DNA of 64,000 nt. It comes from Tolypocladium sp. Sup5 PDA-1 (lineage: Eukaryota; Ascomycota; Sordariomycetes; Hypocreales; Ophiocordycipitaceae). The notes under the pieces were generated by a model. The model made no database searches. It saw nothing but the letters and a program-made list of their open reading frames with translations, and was not told where the DNA came from. The position numbers and the translations under genes are program-made. Every line of letters starts with the position of its first letter. Positions within the stretch are counted from its first letter, which is position 1. Of this stretch, positions 42,757 through 54,800 are shown in pieces. The DNA lies in the NCBI GenBank assembly GCA_000750105.3, contig JPHH03000017.1, positions 434,001 to 498,000 on the forward strand. The letters are read 5' to 3'.

Positions 42757-43983
42757 TCAACCCCGAATCAATGCCCGTGGATACGCCCTTGCCCTCATGC
42801 GATCCTTCATCTGTTGTACGATTTCATACACGCAATTCAAAACCTCTTCCTCCTCGAGGTCAGCGTTGACGACACAGGCGCCCACGGTCCCCCTGTCGTT
42901 CAACGCATGGCCGCAATTGCACAGCTTCTCGAAGCGGAACAGATGCTCCAGCACGTCCACGTCTCTCAGCTTGCCTGCATTCCCTTCGGCTGCCCGCATG
43001 TCGAGATCGCGCAAGAATCGCCGTTCCAAGGTGGACCACGGCATGGTCAGGTTGATGAAGACGGCGGCCGCTTCCTGGCGATCGGCTTCATCCAGGAGCT
43101 CGCGCAGCGCGGCGACGTCGTCGGGCATCTCGGTGAGAAACGTGGTCACGATGAGGACTTCCTGGCGAAGGCGAGCCAACTCGGGCATGATGACGTCGCG
43201 GGTTTTCTCCCGCAACCTCTGCGATGCCTCTACCTAGGGCATGATGCCCGTCAACTCCCTCTGGTCCATGACGCATTGGTATGGGCTCAGCTTCGTCTGG
43301 AGAGCGTGGGCGATGGTAGTCTTGCCAACGGCGGGCCATCCGTTCAGGATAACCAGCACATGAGGGGGCATTGGCTGGGTCCAAGGGCGAGCAAGCATGC
43401 CGCCGGGGCGAAGGGCAGCCATGATGCTGTCGGACAAAGCGCGAGACATGGTGTCGTCGCGACCATATGTACCAGTGGCCCCGTTTGCCTGGGCACTTTC
43501 ATCCGCTCCGTTTCCATTTGCTTGCGCTTGGGGAGGTTCGCGGCCTCCGTTCGCTTCCTGGACGCGGACAAGTTGGGGTCTCATATATGGAGGGGGAAGA
43601 CCATTCACTGCCCATGCAGCATTGATGATGGCCTCGAGGGGTATCGGCCGCGGCGGCAACGGAGCAAACGCGGAGCCCGGATAGGCCTGGCCGTTGACGC
43701 CATTAGCACGGCCGTTGTCTCCATTGGCATGGCCGTTGGCATCGTCGTGACCGTGGACTCCATTCGTGTGAGCGTGCCCGTTGACTCCATTCGTGTGAGC
43801 GTGCCCGTTGACTCCATTGGCATAGAGGTTGGCTCTGGCGCGATCGCCGAGTCCATCTGTGACACTGCTGCTGTCGGATGGCGGGATGACGACGCCGAAC
43901 ACGTCGGCGGGGGGTTCGTCGCTGAGGTCCTCAACCTCGAGGATGGCTGGGCTGGATCGGTCCAGCCTGGCTTGGAGGGCCAT
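42757..43983 (-). CDS. P-loop kinase-like protein with in-frame TAG (possible pseudogene)
   Basis: A frame of 409 codons from the ATG at 43983 is interrupted by one TAG at 43234-43236; the same frame continues for another 158 residues to the stop at 42757. The first 185 residues are low-complexity with Asn-Gly-His repeats. Then comes a nucleotide-binding P-loop, VLVILNGWPAVGKTTIAHAL, and a conserved Gln/Cys/Met-Asp stretch leading to the TAG. Beyond it the chain resumes as helical kinase-like sequence (EKTRDVIMPELARLR, then VFINLTMPWSTLERRFL). This resembles small P-loop kinase or phosphotransferase-type proteins; I cannot name the substrate. The TAG could be a nonsense mutation, or lie in a 54-nt in-frame intron (43272..43219, GTCATG...GCAG) with a poor donor. 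Both readings stay open. Confidence 0.6.
43761..43814 (-). repeat. 27-bp perfect tandem repeat coding NGVNGHAHT
   Basis: Two identical 27-bp units, 43761-43787 and 43788-43814, lie in the low-complexity N-terminal part of the kinase-like protein. They are flanked by degenerate Asn-Gly/His units on both sides, which indicates recent expansion of a coding minisatellite. Confidence 0.9.
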
Positions 43984-45737
43984 GATCTGATCGGTCGGAG
44001 TCTGTACGAATAATGATGAGGCGGGAAGATGTTAATGGCCGCTGGGATCCTGGATTAGCATTGGCCGTGCTAACGAGGTGTTGATGTGAAGCGGGAAGGG
44101 GGGACAGTGGCCATGGGGAGGTGGTGTAAGTCGAGACTTTAGAGGCTCTTGCACGAGTGCGAAGGTGCGACGAGCCCAGCTGCTCCCTCCTCCCCGCGCA
44201 GTCACGTTCTTTCCGAGGAAGCAAGAAATCGACACCATTGATTCTAGCCGTACGCGAGGAGTGAGCCGCTCGTGGCAGGCCCGCGCTCTCGCAAGTCGTC
44301 GGCAGGAACCATGTTGAATGGGTCTAGGGTAGGCAACGACCGCACTCGCGATCCTCGCTCCTCGACTTCTGGCGGCTTCTCGGATATGACAACAACAACT
44401 CCTCCTCATCTCCACCGGGCTCCATGCCAACTCCAAGTTCCACCTCCGCGCAGTGGTGAATCTGGAACCACTCGATGGGGAATTGCCATCTCCAGGCGGC
44501 CAGGGTTCTCCACGACCGCCAGAAGCCCCATGGAGACGAGCAATGGCACAGCCTGGGTGCGCTGTCAGTCCTGCGTTGTCCAGTTCGTGGCCCGCCCGAG
44601 GAATCACCCTGACAACCAATCAGCCCGGGGAGATTACCCTGGACCCTGCCGCAAGACACGTTTGCGCCAGCACCGTGCGTTTTTATTCGCATCTCTGGCG
44701 GCCTTGGGAATGGCAATTGCAGCCCGAGCAAGTGAAGGGTATAAAGGATGCAGCAAGCAATCACGGTGCGAAGTAGAAGCCGTCTTCCAGAAGCGTTCTC
44801 TGTCGCACCTCGGTGTCTCAATTGCTTCAAGCGCTGGAGGCCCCGTATCTCCGCCTAACTGGGCCCCAGCGAATAAAGCCACAGGGGCTCCGGGACCCCT
44901 GCAGCTAGTGGAGGCCCAGCGCCTGCAAGGGTTAGCGCGGCTCCCGCACGCCAGGCGCGGCCCCACCGTTGCGACGTCACCCGCCCGTCGTCTAGTCAAC
45001 GCAGGCCGAGTAAATAGAAAAGGACGTGGCTGGGCCAACCGCATCCACGACTCCCCGACCCGAAATCCAGAAGGTTGGGCATGTGCAACCTCCCGACTGT
45101 CCTCTCTCTCCCCAGCCATCGCAAAAGAGAACAATCGCGGATCCACCGCAGCAGCTGTTCAAGTTTCCAGGACGGCCAGACGGACGCTTCGTCCATTCCT
45201 CTCCCATTAAGTCACCTTTGAAACCTGAACTAGACGCAAAAAAGGTTCTACTGATTTGTGCCAGGCGTCTTCTTTTGTCATCGCCTAAAAACATACTTTG
45301 CAGCCACTCTCACTCTATACATTCCAGGTCGCCTGCGGAGAAAGAACCCACCCTCCTGCAAAACGCTCGGTCGTTGTCGCTCCCATCTCGACAATCGACA
45401 TCTTCCATTCCAGCGAGCACCGGCGCTGTCGCATTCCTCAACTTCCGACCAGGCAAAGCACCCCCCCACGCACCGAGCGCGCGCCGTCCCGAGACCGAGA
45501 GTGCGAATCGCAAAGTACGGCGCGAGAGAAGCGAATAGACAGCCCGGGGTCGTTGTTCGACGGATACCGAAGCGCCTCGTCGGACGATTCGCGGCACGAG
45601 GTCGACTGCCTCAACCAAACCTCGTTTTGCGCTGTCGGCGCCTTCGGACCCAGCCGTCGCTTTGACGACGGGGAGTGGGTTGCTCGTCTCCAGACTCCTT
45701 TCTCGATCCCGCGGGGGAGCCGTCAGGAACCTCTTAT
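43984..45737. other. Long divergent region upstream of fig1
   Basis: 1.75 kb separates two divergent starts. Frames of up to 312 codons on the plus strand and 195 on the minus strand overlap each other, are rich in Arg/Pro/Ser and have no domain, so I do not call genes. The region probably holds a long fig1 promoter and leader. Confidence 0.4.
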
Positions 45738-46712
45738 ATGGCCAGCGGCAGCGGCTCAAGCAGCTCACGTCGCGCCATGCCTCGATTCCAAGTCGGGTGG
45801 GGCCGTAAGTGTTTGCCTGGAATTCACTTCTCCCCGGGAGCTGGAATGCGGGAAGCCTGGCATGTGCTAACAAGTCCGTTCTTCAAGGGTTACTACCGTT
45901 CCTGGGCTACCACCATGTGCTCATGATCCTCATCGCCGTCGCCATCATCCTGCTGTCGCTGTTACTAGCCGGGTGCTCGTCGTCGTCGCCGCTCATCCCC
46001 GACGTCTTCCTCCTCTCGCTCTACTACCAGCGCTACGAGGCCGTGCCCGACACGGCGCAGGTCGACTACAATGTGCATACGGCCATTGAGAACATCGCCG
46101 GCGGCGCCAGCATGCAGGCCCGTGTCGGCTACTTTGGCATCTGCGTCAACCCGGACGGCGGCTCGTGGCTGTGCAGTAACAATGCCACGGCCCTGGCCAA
46201 GGAGGTGTCGGTCGACCAGGATCCGCTCAACCTCATCTGGCTGGCGTCGCAGTTTAAAGACATGATTGTCTTTCCGTACCTGATGTGAGTTGCATCTGAT
46301 ACGCCAGTCTAACTTTGGTTGCTGACATGGACCCAGCATCATCGCCATCATCTTCGCCTTCCTCTGCCTGCTCCTCCTCGCCACCTTTCCCGGCTGGCAC
46401 GAGGAGGAAGACTCCGAAGGCTCCGAGCGCGAGGTCAAGCCCTTCCCCTCGCGGCCCGTCTCGCAGATCGCCCTCGCCATCATCTTCATCGCCTCCATCT
46501 TCATCCTCGTGTCCGTCCTGTGGCAGCACACGGCCTCGGTCGCCGCGTCCGTCATCGCGCAGGACTTCGGCAACGGGGCCGTCCGGAGCGGCGTCGGCAC
46601 CAGCGCCATGGTCATGGGCTGGTTCTCGTTTACACTGCTCATCATCGTCACCATCGGCCTGCTCGTCATGATACTCAGCATACGCGTGCTGGGCCAGATG
46701 ATGCACGGTTGA
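45738..46712 (+). CDS. fig1: Fig1-type low-affinity calcium influx / membrane fusion protein
   Basis: Fig1 is a claudin-like membrane protein of mating or fusing cells that supports low-affinity calcium uptake. Exons 45738..45804, 45888..46284 and 46337..46712 give 279 residues. The first intron has a TGCTAAC branch point. Four transmembrane segments are visible: MILIAVAIILLSLLLAG, LIIIAIIFAFLCLLLLATF, IALAIIFIASIFILVSV and FTLLIIVTIGLLVMILSI. The first extracellular loop carries the family motif GYFGICV, with a second cysteine nine residues after the first (SWLC), and likely N-glycosylation at NNAT. The start chosen (MASGSGSSSS) is in frame 13 codons before a second ATG at 45777, either of which could be used. 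It converges with the GH47 gene. Confidence 0.9.
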
Positions 46713-47388
46713 TGAGCACGGTTGATGGTGATGTTTCATGAGACTCAAGGGACGAAGAGAAAAGAATCGCGAGACGAAACAGGGATCGGCGGCTTTCAAG
46801 ATGGTCAAGACGCATCAGCATCGGAGTTACAGAGGCGTTTTCTTCATAAACATCTTAATCATTCCTCGGACGAGATCCAGCAGCAGCCCTACTACACGAG
46901 CAACAATCCACTGGCCGATCTGCTTCGTCCGCGACGGCACGAGTCGCGGCGGAAACCCCGAGAGAGGCGAGCGATGTTTTTGAACGATTTGATAATTGGC
47001 TTTTGCTTTTTTATGCAAGGGAAGGATATACAACGGAACGGATCAAAGACTGTGAATATTCATGTTGGACAATGAGTCATGTACAATACGGAACGATGGA
47101 AATGTGGATGATGGGCTGGGGTTTATTCTAAGAATGGAACGGACTCTACCCGCGATGCTTGCTTTGCGAATACCAACTTGGCGACATGCAGTGATTTTTT
47201 GTGTCAACAGCAGTGTCGATGGAGTGTCTCGTGTAGAAAACGAACACCATTGTTCTCCTATGGAACTATCCCTTAAACGCCATAAGTCTGCCCTATAAGA
47301 ATATGTACCCCAAGCCGCGAGCTCGGTCGGCAGACAATCCCTCCCGCCTCGAAACAGGAATCCACCAGTACCACACACCGACTCGGCA
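46713..47388. other. Convergent 3' region of fig1 and the GH47 gene
   Basis: 676 bp of AT-richer sequence should hold both 3' untranslated regions. No domain-bearing frame or RNA gene is visible. Confidence 0.4.
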
Positions 47389-50300
47389 TCACAACCTGAA
47401 TGGATGCGCCTCCGTGTTGAGAACCCACTCGTCTAGGCTGATGACGTCCGTCTCCGAGAAGAGCAGATAATAGTACTTGAGCGTTTCGGCTATCCAAAAG
47501 CTCTCCATCTCATCTTTGAGGGCCGGCTCCTTTGCCAGCACGTCGCTGACGGCGCTGTTGGCCATGGCGGTCCGCGTGGCGCGCACCGTCGCCTCAAACA
47601 TGGCCCAGCCCTTGTCCATCCAGGTTGGATCGCCTGTGATGCGGTACATGTACCACACAGACTCGATAGCCTCGGGCCTGCTGTAATGTTAGCAGCATGC
47701 ACAAAGAAGGGGTTGTGGTCTCACATACCGGAGAATGTAATGTGTCGAGGGGATGGCGACGAATCCAGGAGGAAGCCTGTCCCTCTCAAGTATGTGCTGG
47801 ACATATTCCTCATGGGACTGTGGTTTGTCTCCGTATGAAGTGGTTTTACCACCTCGCTGCTTAGGAAGAGCGGGCACCTTTGGCGGACTGTCGGCATCGC
47901 TGTCCGTCGTGCCAGTGCTATCATCCTTCAAAGGCTTGTTCGGACTGGACGATGTCGAGCCCTCCGTCGGGGTCTTGGACTTTGCGTCCTTGCCACCGAC
48001 ACTTTTCCCCAGCTTGTCCCTGAGAGACTGTGGCAGCTCTGAGCCCTCCTCCTCGTCCTCGAGCCTGGATTTCGAAGCCTTCTTCAGGTCTTTCGCGGGG
48101 ACAGCCGCTCTCTTGCTGAGCCCGCTGGACTTCTTGCCTGAAAGCTCGTTGTCCGCCCTTGATGTAGTATCGGTGCTCTTCCCTGACGTCTCGGCTTCGT
48201 CGTCTTCAGACCGCTTCTTAGTAGTAGCCTTCTCAATCTCCTCCGTCTCCGCCCGCTTTTTTTCTTCCTGCTCTGCCTCCCACTTCCGGACCTGTTCGTC
48301 TCGCCAGTCCTTGGACGGGTCCAGATAGTCCCACCATCGAGTCTCATTGAACTCGCACTTGTCCAGAGTAGGGCACGGTACAACACGCGCGGCCTCTGGC
48401 ATAATGCCCGAGGCCGTTGACTGGTATGCCCACACGCACCCGTCCGTGAGTTTCTTGGCGTTTTCGATGTCCTGTGGCCTGCCGAAAAGCTTGCCGCCCA
48501 AGCCATACATGCCGCCGATGAAGCATGTCAGGTGGGTAACCTCGTACTCAGGTTCCAGATCATTGCTAGGATCCCCGCGCGTGCCAACCTTGGCGGGGAA
48601 CAGGACGTCCCAGTTGCCTTTCATCATGGGTCTAAATAGCAGCCATTCGTTGATGGCCTCGATGGTGTCCTCGTAAAGCTTCTGATACTTGGGCTCTCGG
48701 CCACCAAGAAGCAGGTACTCCTGTTACAACGTCAGCCGAAACTCACGCTAACAGAACATGCATCTGGAATCTTACCTTGGGGAAGTATTCGTAAGCCGAG
48801 TCTTGACCACCGCTCATGTGGAATTTTTGGTATCCAAAGCCGCCGGGAACCAGTCCTTGCGGCACGCAATCCCACTCCGACCGTTTCCCGTCTGCTGCCA
48901 GCGGTCCCACTCGCTTCTTGTCGCTGTTACTTGTGGTGTCGGATGATGTCTTTGCTGAACCATCACGCTGCGATTCGATGGATTCATCAGTCCTGCGCTC
49001 AATCCGATCATCCGAGATGGAAGGGCGCTCTTTGCGCCTGTTGGCATCGAGGACGGAGTTTAGGTCCTTTGGGACCCCGCCAAAGCCCTCTGGTTCGGTG
49101 AGGAGCTCCTGGGAGCTTAGTTGATCCTGAGCCTCCCTGCTCAGCGAGTCTCGGATGGTTGTGGCGGTCCTGTTGCACCCCGAGACGTCCAAGGTTTCCG
49201 GAAACAGGCCTGGTATCAATGTGCCTTCCTTTTGCATACCAGTGAGGCCGTTCGTGATGCGGTCGATGGCGTCGTAGTACTTGTGCTGAGCGGTGAGCTG
49301 CGCAAGGCGAGTAAACTCCATCGACAGAGTCGCGAGCTCCGCGATGCCGACTCGGCCGGCAACATGGGGCTGGGAAGCATATTCTGGCTGCCACTGGTAG
49401 TACAGAATGGGCATCCTGTTGGGAGTGTCAAAGATGCCCATGAGTATCTCGGCGAGCTCTACAGACTTGTCCAGCAGAAAGGAATAGCCGCCCTCTGCGC
49501 CGCCACTGACATCGAAAGCTGCAATCAGTCCGCCCAAGTAGCGAATGGTGGTCTCGAAGACGGGAATGTCATGGCGGGGGGTGTGAGTGAAGTCAATATC
49601 CTTGACGGCCTTGGCGGCCTCGTCAAACTCGTCCTTCAAGCCAGCAATCCACAGCGTGTCGAGCGAGTCAACCAGGGTGGCAGCCCACCCACAGAACGGA
49701 TCGCGGTAGCTGCCAGAAACAGGAGACAGCTCGTCGTGCATCCACGCGTGCTTCCTGTAGCCAGCCCAGGAGCGTTCCAGCTCCGCCTTGACCTGGTTCT
49801 GCCTTTCGATTCGTTTGGCCTTAGCTTGCTCGGTCTCTGGACGGAAGTCGTACTGAATCTTGGGAATCTTCTTGGCTGTACCAGTGGGAAGCGTTATTAT
49901 GGACTCCTTGGCTACCGGGAAATGCTCCCTGGGTTTGGTCCAGTGTATCTTGCTCGCCTTGGGCGGCGTGTCAATGGTGGAGTCTTTCGGCGGATTCTTC
50001 CAGCGCAACGGCTCCTCGTCTTCGTTCTTTCCCTTGGAGATTCTGTCTCCAGTGGTATCAGAGTCCGTCTTGGTAGCCGGCGTTTCCTTCGGGGCCAGCG
50101 GATCTGTCCCACCGGCCGATTCCTTGTCGCCGGCCTCATCCTTCAATGTAGGAATCTTCACGCCGACATGCTCGTCATCGTCCGTCTTTCCCTGACCGAC
50201 GTGATCAGACTTGGGCTTGTCGTCGACTACCGGCTTGGAATCGCCCTTCAATGGCTCCTGTGGCGGGTTTGCGGCCGCCGGGATCACATCCTCATGAGCC

Positions 50301-50455
50301 TTGGGCGCAGGCTGCGGTGCTGGAGGCGGAGGCGGAGGGTGTCGAACGCTCGCGGGGATAGGCTGCTGGTCCCACGAGTTCTGCGCGACGCGGTAGAGCA
50401 GGAAGACAATTACCGCGGCGCAGACCATGAAGAGCCTGTATCGGCGTCGCGCCAT
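47389..50455 (-). CDS. GH47 alpha-1,2-mannosidase, long membrane-anchored form
   Basis: Exons complement(48776..50455), complement(47729..48720) and complement(47389..47680) give 987 residues. A short cytosolic MARRRYR is followed by a signal anchor ([17 protein letters not shown]), so it is a type II membrane protein, probably of the ER or Golgi. A Pro/Lys/Asp-rich stem runs to about residue 190. The GH47 alpha/alpha barrel then shows [43 protein letters not shown], and [17 protein letters not shown]. After the first splice come [22 protein letters not shown] and later [23 protein letters not shown], ending with the usual [16 protein letters not shown] and VLNTEAHPF. Two polar, probably disordered inserts (about residues 465-530 and a Lys/Ser-rich one of about 170 residues in exon 2) make it far longer than a standard GH47. 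It should trim alpha-1,2-mannose from N-glycans; whether it acts in processing or ER-associated degradation is open. Confidence 0.9.
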
Positions 50456-51879
50456 CGTGGCGGGTGTTGTGTGGTTCGCGCGCCGCCGAGGCGGATCTCG
50501 AAGGCCGGTGTCGAGATCGCGTTGCTAGGGGGTGTGCTGTCCTAAGACGGCCGCATTGCTTATCTCCGGGCTGGGAATTCGAATTTCGGTGCGAGTACGG
50601 ACTAGTCCTCTGCAACGCAGCCAGAGCCTGTTCGCTTGATCGGGCGGGGGTCGGAAGGGGAGGATCGAAGCTCGATGGAGGCAGCCCGTAGGTCGGAGCA
50701 CGTGTGCGATACCAGTGGGATACCAGCAAAAGATATGAGACAAGAGAAAAAGCAACAACACGCAGCCACCGCGTCTACAACCAAGGAAGACGCAGCGTAT
50801 AGCCTGGAATCGAAACGAGTCAAAATTGGAGAGGAGATTCAAGTGAGGAGAAGAAGAAGAAGAAGAACAGTGGGAGTCGGGAGAATTGGGTCAGCGCAGT
50901 AGTAGTCGGACGCCAGCACTGGTGGCCGCGGTCCATCGGGTACAGTAGTGTCGCTCCTTCCCTGAGGTTGCGGCCCTCCAGTGGCTCTTGGCGCAATACT
51001 GGTCGCCTGGCGGCAGGTGCGCGCACGGCGAGCGGACCCCCGGATGCCCCTTTCCCGATTCTCCACTGGCTTCTCCGCAAGAAAGGACCTTACCTTTTGG
51101 GGCGCCGGTGCCTCTAGCCGAGCTCCGCCCCGTGATCCGAGCCACCTGAAAGGCCTTGTACGAGTAGTGCACTAGTGCCACCGCCACCTCTACCTGGCCA
51201 AGGCAGGCAAGCATGCAAGTAAGGTTAATTATGTATTGCTGGACGCACTCCGTCACTGGCCACTCGTGTCTGTGTATCCTGTGGAGCCTCGGCTGCGGGT
51301 GACCATGAAGAAGGCCGGGGCTGTCTTGTGGGCGTTGAATCTGGGGTGCTGCATGGATATTTGTCATGAGCACTATCTAGAAAGAGTACTCGTACGCAAG
51401 GACTGTCTACTCGTATGTACTGTCTTGTGCCTGTACCTGACCCTTGCCCCAATCGCCAAACGGGTTTCTGCCTCGTATCGTTATCATCGTTTACTTTCTT
51501 AGCGTGGGATCCCCCTCCGAACCCCCCCTCTTCAACGTGCCTATCCCTCCTCATATCGCCATGGTTGACCTGAAGAGAATCACGTTTCGGCTCCGTTTCG
51601 GCCCGTTCTCAGACGGCCGATCGGTCTAGGGCGGCCCCTCACGGCTCCTCTGTCTGACCACAATCCAAAGTCACTGATTATATTGGTGGCACTTTCAAGC
51701 CGTGATATCATCGCCTCCAGATACTTCGTACCAGAAGGACCAAGCCAAAAGCCTACAAGGCTCTCAAGTCGCTAATACCGAGCCCACATCCTACAGAGTC
51801 CAGCGCCGTCGCTTCCAGGTGCCGAGCTATAAAAACATCGAAAGCTTCCCTTTTAACCTGTCGCGGACCAGAGGCCGCC
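50456..51879. other. Intergenic region between the GH47 and bck1 genes
   Basis: Both genes are on the minus strand, so this holds the GH47 promoter and the bck1 3' end. It contains a short GAA-type purine run near 50846-50870. Open frames up to 160 codons have no domain. Confidence 0.4.
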
Positions 51880-54800
51880 TCATTTCCCGATCCTCGCGTC
51901 CGCATCATTTTTGACTTTAATCTTAGTGTACAGCTCCGTGTCGTAGAAGTTGTAGTTGGGATCCAAGTCGCAGAACGGGTGTTGTGAGAGCAACACGTCT
52001 GCGGTCGGACGGTCGAACGGGTTCCTGTGCCCCAGTCAGTAACGCTGCGTAAAGGGGCGACTCGCGGCAGTACTCACACTTGGAAGCAATCCATCATAAA
52101 CGCCACCGCCAGCGGTCCAATCGTCTCCTGGATGTCCTCTGGAATCGGGGGCGTCTCTCCGTTGGCAATCTTGTAAATAGCCCCGACTGCCTCCTCCTTG
52201 CTCCAAGGTCGTCTTCCTGCAAACATCTCTAGCACCACGCATCCCAGACTCCAGATGTCCACCTTGGCGCTGTATCCTTCGCCTTGAGATCGGATGACCT
52301 CTGGTGCCATCCAGAACACGGAGCCTTGCATCGAGTTGGTCTTGTCGTTGCCGTAGATATTATCTGTCTTCTTGGAGATGCCGAAATCGCTGATCTTGCA
52401 TGTGCCATCTAGATCCAGGAGGATATTGTCGGCCTTCAGATCCCTGTGCAAGATTCCTTCACGGTGTAGGTACGCCAGTCCCGACAGCGTCTGGCGAGTG
52501 AGCGACGAGACCACCGACTCTTCAAACTTGCCGTGCTTTCGCAGGCAGGACCCGATGCTGCCACCGGAAATGTACTCCAAGAAGATACTGATGCTTGTCT
52601 CCTTGCGCTCGCATCCTAGATACTGCACAATGTTGACGTGGTCCAGATGCTGCATTGTGTCAATCTCCTGGTCTAGCGCCGCAACCAGTTCCCGCATCTT
52701 GGACTTGTCGCCGCCCGCCGCCTTGGGGTTGACCTCGACCTCCTTGACTGCCAGGAATTCACCGGTGGTGGCATTCATACCGAGGTAGACACGACCATAT
52801 GTGCCCTTGCCAATGAGCTGACCCTTGAACCATCTAAACGTGGTCTGGCGCTTGGGCAGCGCATCCTGCGGAATCTGCGGCATTACCATGCTTCCGCGCT
52901 GGTCTGGGCGGATCTGAACAATGTTGGCGTTGAACATCTTGGTGCTCTTGCGGCGCATGATGTTGGTGTTGGACTTGCCCACGATCTGGGACGCGGTGGT
53001 GTATCGCTTGTTGGCTTCGTGCGCGCCGCGGGCCACCTCACGAATAGACTTCATACGTCCCAGACCGCCAGACCGCCGTAGGCTCCGTTGTGCCACCGTT
53101 TGGGATGCGTTTGTGCGCTCTGATGCCTTAAGAGTCGACTCGTCAGAGCCCAATGTGTCTCCATCATTGTACAGCGAGGGCTGTCGTGAGGGCGGGATGG
53201 CTGCTGGCATATTCGACCCAGAGCTGCCCGGCATCGGGGGCAACGTGGAAACGGAGGAGTTCTGTGCGTTTCTCTGACCCGTATACTCCTCTCCTTCCGG
53301 TATCGGCGACGAGGTCATCTCCGTGCCCACGCTGTCCTCCAGCACGGGCTGATCTAGATCGAGGTTGGGGAAGAAGTCGTCGAGGTTGTTGAGCAGGTCA
53401 TCTGTGGGGGGACGGTTCGCCCAGACGTCCTTCTCGATGAACGACTTGCGCCTATTAATCTTGCTGTCCTCGGAATCCCAGCTTTCGGAGCCGGGAGTCG
53501 CGGGAGTCCTCCGCGAGCTGTTTCCCGTTCTTGCACTCGTGTTGCCTTCGTTGCTCTCGGCGGTCACGGCGCTCCCGAGTGACTGCGGCGACGTGAATGA
53601 CACGGACAACTGCTTACTCTTCGGCCGTGAGGTGTTCAACGTCAAGCTGGGCCTCTGAGAGTGGCCGGCCACGTCGGTAGTCTTGATGCTTCCCGCCGCA
53701 GCCTTGCCCTTGTTCCTACCCGCCAGCGGTATAGCAAACAAGCCATCATCCGAGTCATCACCGCTATCGTCATCTTGGCGCTGCTGTGCTGGCCGAGACC
53801 GCGGTACAGAGTTGGAGAATTTGACGTCAGACTCCCTGAAGTCCAAGTCCGGCCCATGCGACTTCCGTTTGGAGCTTGTGTCAGTCGAGGCTGTCGACTT
53901 CGAGTGTGTCGAGTTGGGGCTCGTGTGGCCCGGCGGTGACTGGCGTTGTACTATATCACGATGCTTAGCACTTGTTACACTGTCTGGCGTTTGAGCCGCT
54001 AGCTGCGGCGTCCCGGCTGGAGAGTAGTCTGGGATAACGAATGACATGTTCCCCGGGCTCCACGTCACCGTGCCCGGTGAGCCAGACGGCTTGGGACTGC
54101 TCCTGTCTCTGCGGTGCTGGCAAAAATGGACGCTGGATATTGCCTTCTTACCTGACTGCTGCGAGCTACCGGTATTAGTGATGCCTGCCGGTGAAGACAC
54201 AATCCGGTTGGGAGACATTGCTCGAGGACCATTGGCAGTGGATTGCCCGATGGCTCCCAAGTTTCTACCCATGCCCGCAAGCGCAGCGCCGATGCCACCT
54301 GCGGCACCAGAAGCCTGGGCCGCAAACTTGGCCTTCTTGCTGCCATCTGAGCCTTCACCGTCTCCAGTCGCATTTGACGAGGGGTGCCTCGGCGACGGGT
54401 AGCCGTCCATGCTCCCGCTTGACGTCCGCAAGCCCTGGCCCGGCCGTCTGCTGAGCGAATTTGCCTTTATCAAAGTCGCAGATGGATCGCTGGGTGGCGC
54501 AGGCGGTTTCCTTTGCGGGAAGAGTTGGTCGGGCTTCTTATCTTCAAATGGCGAGTTTCTCGGTTGGTCAAAGTCCACGTTCCGGCCCACGATCCCATAT
54601 CCCGCGGTGACCTCTGGTGCTGTAGGACTCTCCCTCTTATTCGCCTGCTTCCGCTTGGCAAGATACTCGCGCTGCTTCCTCTCGATCTCCGCTCTGTATT
54701 CGCTAGCCTCCTGTGCCAACGCCTTCTCGTCGATGCTGCCGCCGGATAGCGTGTTCGACCTCGACGTCGGCGGTGATGAGCTCGATCGTTGTCGCCCGTT

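Noticed and set aside
40008..43983. A sugar biosynthetic gene cluster around the fusion enzyme
   Set aside because: The neighbours (NACHT protein, interrupted kinase-like gene) include no glycosyltransferase, epimerase or transporter, so a cluster is not supported.
42814..44013. 399-codon plus-strand frame
   Set aside because: It is antisense to the kinase-like gene. The P-loop and the protein-like repeats are on the minus strand; the plus frame is a mirror of GC-rich codons. I considered it because the minus frame has a TAG, but it has no domain.
44272..45210. 312-codon plus-strand frame upstream of fig1
   Set aside because: Arg/Ser/Pro-rich without a domain, and overlapped by similar frames on the other strand.
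49121..50545. 474-codon plus-strand frame
   Set aside because: It is antisense to the GH47 gene, which has clear catalytic motifs.
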